This document shows, one piece after another, positions 62,201-64,000 of a stretch of DNA of 64,000 bases (its first letter is position 1; each line of letters starts with the position of its first letter). Origin of the DNA: an uncultured Lachnospiraceae bacterium (GTDB taxonomy: Bacteria; Bacillota; Clostridia; Lachnospirales; Lachnospiraceae); NCBI GenBank assembly GCA_900548905.1, contig URMK01000009.1:1-64000 (forward strand). The letters are read 5' to 3'. The notes under the pieces are model-generated. The model did no database searches and was not told the origin of the DNA. It worked only from the letters and a program-made list of their open reading frames with translations. The position numbers and the translations under genes are program-made.

Positions 62201-62752
62201 CTCCACCTTCTGGATTTCATGGGAGGTACGGAATCCGTCAAAGAAGTTAATGAAAGGAATGCTTCCCTTAATAGCTGCAAGATGAGCAACTGCGGTAAGG
62301 TCCATAACTTCCTGGACGCTGCTTTCACAGAGCATGGCACAACCGGTCTGGCGGCATGCATAAACGTCGGAATGATCACCGAAAATGCTCAGTGCATGGG
62401 ATGCAATCGCTCTTGCGGAAACATTGAAAACACCGGGAAGCTGCTCGCCGGCAATTTTGTAAAGGTTAGGAATCATAAGAAGCAGACCCTGGGATGCCGT
62501 GTAGGTAGTTGTCAGAGCACCTGCTGCCAGGGATCCGTGAACGGCACCTGCCGCACCTGCTTCAGACTGCATCTCCGTGATGTGCACGATCTGACCGAAC
62601 ATATTCTTTCTGTCTGCTGTTGCCCACTCATCCGTAGCTTCCGCCATGGGTGAAGAAGGGGTGATAGGATAAATAGCCGCAACATCTGTAAATGCATATG
62701 ACGCATGTGCTGCTGCATGGTTACCATCCATGGTTTTCATTTTCCTTGCCAT
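59219..62752 (-). CDS. nifJ: Pyruvate:ferredoxin (flavodoxin) oxidoreductase
   Basis: A 1177-residue single-chain enzyme converting pyruvate and CoA to acetyl-CoA, CO2 and reduced ferredoxin. The order is domain I with YPITPSSPMAE and the pyruvate-binding area, domain II, the gamma region, a two-cluster ferredoxin domain (CIQCNFCSYVCPHAV, CTGCGSCANVCPG), and the thiamine-diphosphate domain (GDGWAYDIGFGGVDHIL, NTEVYSNTGGQASK). Full length. AGGAAGG precedes the ATG. Reduced ferredoxin can feed the hydrogenase encoded next. Confidence 0.98.
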   Translation of the reverse strand: MARKMKTMDGNHAAAHASYAFTDVAAIYPITPSSPMAEATDEWATADRKNMFGQIVHITEMQSEAGAAGAVHGSLAAGALTTTYTASQGLLLMIPNLYKIAGEQLPGVFNVSARAIASHALSIFGDHSDVYACRQTGCAMLCESSVQEVMDLTAVAHLAAIKGSIPFINFFDGFRTSHEIQKVETWDYEDLKDMVDMDAVDAFRKKALNPNHPCQRGSAQNPDIFFQAREASNPYYDALPGIVQTYMDKVNEKIGTDYKLFNYYGAEDAEHVIVAMGSVNDTIEETIDYMIKTTGAKVGVIKVRLFRPFCADALIDAIPETVKQITVLDRTKEPGAQGEPLYLDVVAALKGSKFDAVPVFTGRYGLGSKDTTPAQIVAVYNNAEKQKFTIGIEDDVTNLSLKLGAELVTTPEGTTNCKFWGLGADGTVGANKNSIKIIGDNTDMYAQAYFDYDSKKSGGITMSHLRFGHKKIKSTYLIRQANFVACHNPAYVRKYNMVQELVDGGTFLLNCAWDAEELDKHLPGQMKKFIADHNINFYTIDGVKIGIETGMGPTRINTILQSAFFELTGIIPAEKANELMKAAAKATYGRKGEDVVMKNWAAIDAGAKGVVKVEVPESWKNCEDEGLDYAVVSGGRKDVVDFVNNIQTKVSAQEGNTLPVSAFKDYVDGSTPSGSSAFEKRGIAVNVPTWDPTKCIQCNFCSYVCPHAVIRPAVMTEEEAANAPEGMKMLDMTGMPGKKFAVTVSVLDCTGCGSCANVCPGMKGEKALNMNPLETQLAEEKMFNYGQSVSEKPEVLAKFKENSVKGSQFKQPLLEFSGACAGCGETPYAKLITQLFGDRMYIANATGCSSIWGNSSPSTPYTVNRAGKGPAWDNSLFEDNAEFGMGMLLAQNAIRGGLKAKVEDVLANTGDEAVKAACQEYLDTYNSGVTNGPATDKLVAVLGSQDCGVCQDIVKNKDFLSKKSQWVFGGDGWAYDIGFGGVDHILASGKDINVMVFNTEVYSNTGGQASKATPTGAVAQFAAGGKEVKQKDLAGIAMSYGYVYVAQISMGADYNQTVKAIAEAEAYPGPSLIIAYAPCINHGIKKGMSKAQTEEKLAVETGYWNMFRYNPAAEKKFVLDSKAPSKDFQEFISGEVRYTSLALKDADKAARLQAQAADNAKERYEYLQKLQTLYGDN

Positions 62753-62837
62753 AAAAACCTTCCTTTCTTATCTTTATAGATAGTCAAATTTTTACAGCGC
62801 CTATGCGGATACATTGGATTTGCTTGCATACGCGCTT

Positions 62838-62861
62838 GCCCTTAAGGAGCACCTTGAGGGC
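62838..62861. promoter_or_regulatory. Dyad between nifJ and lysR
   Basis: GCCCTTAAGG-AGCA-CCTTGAGGGC in the 407-base divergent gap, about 85 bases before nifJ. Possible operator for the LysR regulator; the rest of the gap is AT-rich with no other evident feature. Confidence 0.45.
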
Positions 62862-63082
62862 TGTTAAAAATTTATCTTATTGATACTCAATATTATACAT
62901 CTTATAAGACAAGCATGGGTATACCTTTTTTATATGTTTTCTATATATTTTTTTATATAATGTATTGCTTTTTCTCCCGGAAAAAGCTATGCTTAAAGCA
63001 GGTTTCCGGGGATTGTACGGAACCGGATACATTTTGTATACAATGTATAAAATGAAATACAAGCTCACAGACAGGTAAGATG

Positions 63083-63108
63083 CCGTAACGGCCCTGTACT
63101 GTTACAGG
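63083..63108. repeat. Dispersed palindrome, copy 8
   Basis: CCGTAACGGCCCTGTACTGT followed by TACAGG, 50 bases before the lysR start. Weaker member of the family. Confidence 0.4.
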
Positions 63109-63159
63109 CATGCCGTCCGCCGTATCCGCACGGGAAACGGCGCACAAGGGAGGCCGCAG

Positions 63160-64000
63160 ATGAATCTCAATGTACTTCGTTATATTATAGAAGTGGAACG
63201 CAGCCGTTCCATCACGGGGGCGGCAAAACAGCTGTTTATCAGCCAGCCTAACTTAAGCCGTGATATCCGGGAGCTGGAGGAGGAGATCGGCTTCACGGTT
63301 TTTACCCGCAGTTCCCGCGGTGTCATTCCTACGGAAAAAGGCAGGGAATTCCTCGTACTCGCCAAAAAGGCGGTCAAACAATACCAGGCTCTGGAAAACT
63401 ATTGTTCCCGGGATGAAAAGGACAATATCAGCCTGCACATCTGTGTCCCGCGGGCCAGCTATATCACAGGAGCGTTTACCGCATTTCTGAAAAAACATGC
63501 CAAAGGACGGCAGCTGTCGGTCAATTATAACGAAACCGGGACGATGGACGCCATCTGCCAGGTATCCGACCGCACCGCATCCCTGGCTATCATACGCTGC
63601 CCTGACCGTTATGAGAAAACGCTTCTGCCCCTGCTTAAGCTGCGGGAGCTTTCCTATGAAACCTTATGTAAATTTGAGTTAACGGTTATCATGTCCGACC
63701 GGCATCCGCTGGCAAAAACCTCCGTGCTGACACCGGATCTGCTTTCCCAGGCCATAGAGGTGGTCTGCGATGATACCTCCCTCTCAGCCTATCTGCATGA
63801 AGCGCCGGAAACGGAGCATAACGAAAACAGTATCCATATCCATGAACGGGGCAGCCAGTTCGACATTCTTACAGGCGTTCCCGGTACCTTTATGTTTGTC
63901 TCCCCGGTTCCGGATACTATATTATCCAGATATCATCTGGTCCAGAAAAAATACCAGGGTTCCCCCAGGAAAATGACGGATCTGCTGATTTATCCGGAGG
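63160..64000 (+). CDS. LysR-family transcriptional regulator, 3' end outside window
   Basis: An open frame from ATG 63160 to the window end (280 residues visible), behind AAGGGAGG. The N-terminal winged helix reads MNLNVLRYIIEVERSRSITG, AAKQLFISQPNLSRDIRELE, and FTRSSRGVIPTEKG; the rest is the effector-binding domain (LTVIMSDRHPLAKTSVL). It diverges from nifJ, which it may regulate. No stop is seen, so it is cut by the window edge. Confidence 0.92.
   Translation, partial: MNLNVLRYIIEVERSRSITGAAKQLFISQPNLSRDIRELEEEIGFTVFTRSSRGVIPTEKGREFLVLAKKAVKQYQALENYCSRDEKDNISLHICVPRASYITGAFTAFLKKHAKGRQLSVNYNETGTMDAICQVSDRTASLAIIRCPDRYEKTLLPLLKLRELSYETLCKFELTVIMSDRHPLAKTSVLTPDLLSQAIEVVCDDTSLSAYLHEAPETEHNENSIHIHERGSQFDILTGVPGTFMFVSPVPDTILSRYHLVQKKYQGSPRKMTDLLIYPE

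Noticed and set aside
60632..62653. Two long plus-strand frames (242 and 430 codons)
   Set aside because: Both are antisense to the pyruvate:ferredoxin oxidoreductase gene.
1..64000. CRISPR array
   Set aside because: No regularly spaced direct repeats of CRISPR size were seen and no cas genes are present.

Overview
The window reads as chromosome from a motile, anaerobic Gram-positive Firmicute, most likely a Lachnospiraceae/Clostridium cluster XIVa gut-type organism. The support is pyruvate:ferredoxin oxidoreductase next to a monomeric [FeFe] hydrogenase, clostridial-type YesM/YesN two-component systems, an infC-rpmI-rplT operon with an AUU start and an attenuator-like leader, BlaI/BlaR1, DUF1540, flagellins and strong GGAGG ribosome binding sites. 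No plasmid or complete prophage is visible. The identification rests on reading the translations and sequence by eye; no database search was run.

Layout. 1-6.8 kb: an AAA-ATPase/PD-(D/E)XK protein, then two flagellin genes pointing away from each other with a complete tyrosine recombinase between them; their 5' ends form inverted repeats, which suggests an invertible flagellin switch. 7-9.95 kb: a low-GC accessory patch with an alpha-helical unknown, decayed serine recombinase and TnpV-like pieces and a small P-loop kinase. 9.98-19.3 kb: a motility/signalling block (two chemoreceptors, CheW, EAL-HDOD protein, an unknown protein, and a divergent PAS-GAF-GGDEF-EAL protein) with sigma-28-like promoters between the divergent units. 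19.3-31.2 kb: BlaR1/BlaI, an exonuclease, an ECF sigma/anti-sigma pair, threonine aldolase, PepD, tRNA-Asn, an RsgA-RNHCP fusion, a dockerin-bearing protein and a small regulator. 31.2-33.8 kb: micro-ORFs, a possible attenuated small transcript and the infC-rpmI-rplT operon.

33.8-44.2 kb: a galactose-type ABC transporter (mglBAC) followed by its probable sensor system (YesN, YesM, a membrane-anchored and a lipoprotein binding protein). The transporter's own binding protein appears to be circularly permuted: the segment that begins a normal galactose-binding protein is found at its C-terminus, while an unpermuted paralogue lies 10 kb away. The permease carries a long charged N-terminal extension. 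44.4-51.0 kb: DUF1540 protein, a polytopic glycosyltransferase, thrS and ftsH. 51.0-57.4 kb: a second sugar ABC transporter (family 1 binding protein plus two permeases) bracketed by its response regulator and histidine kinase. 57.5-64.0 kb: [FeFe] hydrogenase, pyruvate:ferredoxin oxidoreductase and a divergent LysR regulator that runs off the end.

A family of about 23-36 bp imperfect palindromes built around GTAAC(A/C)GT...GTTAC recurs in at least eight gaps or gene ends. The two leading candidates for something new are the flagellin/tyrosine-recombinase inversion cassette and the circularly permuted galactose-binding protein.
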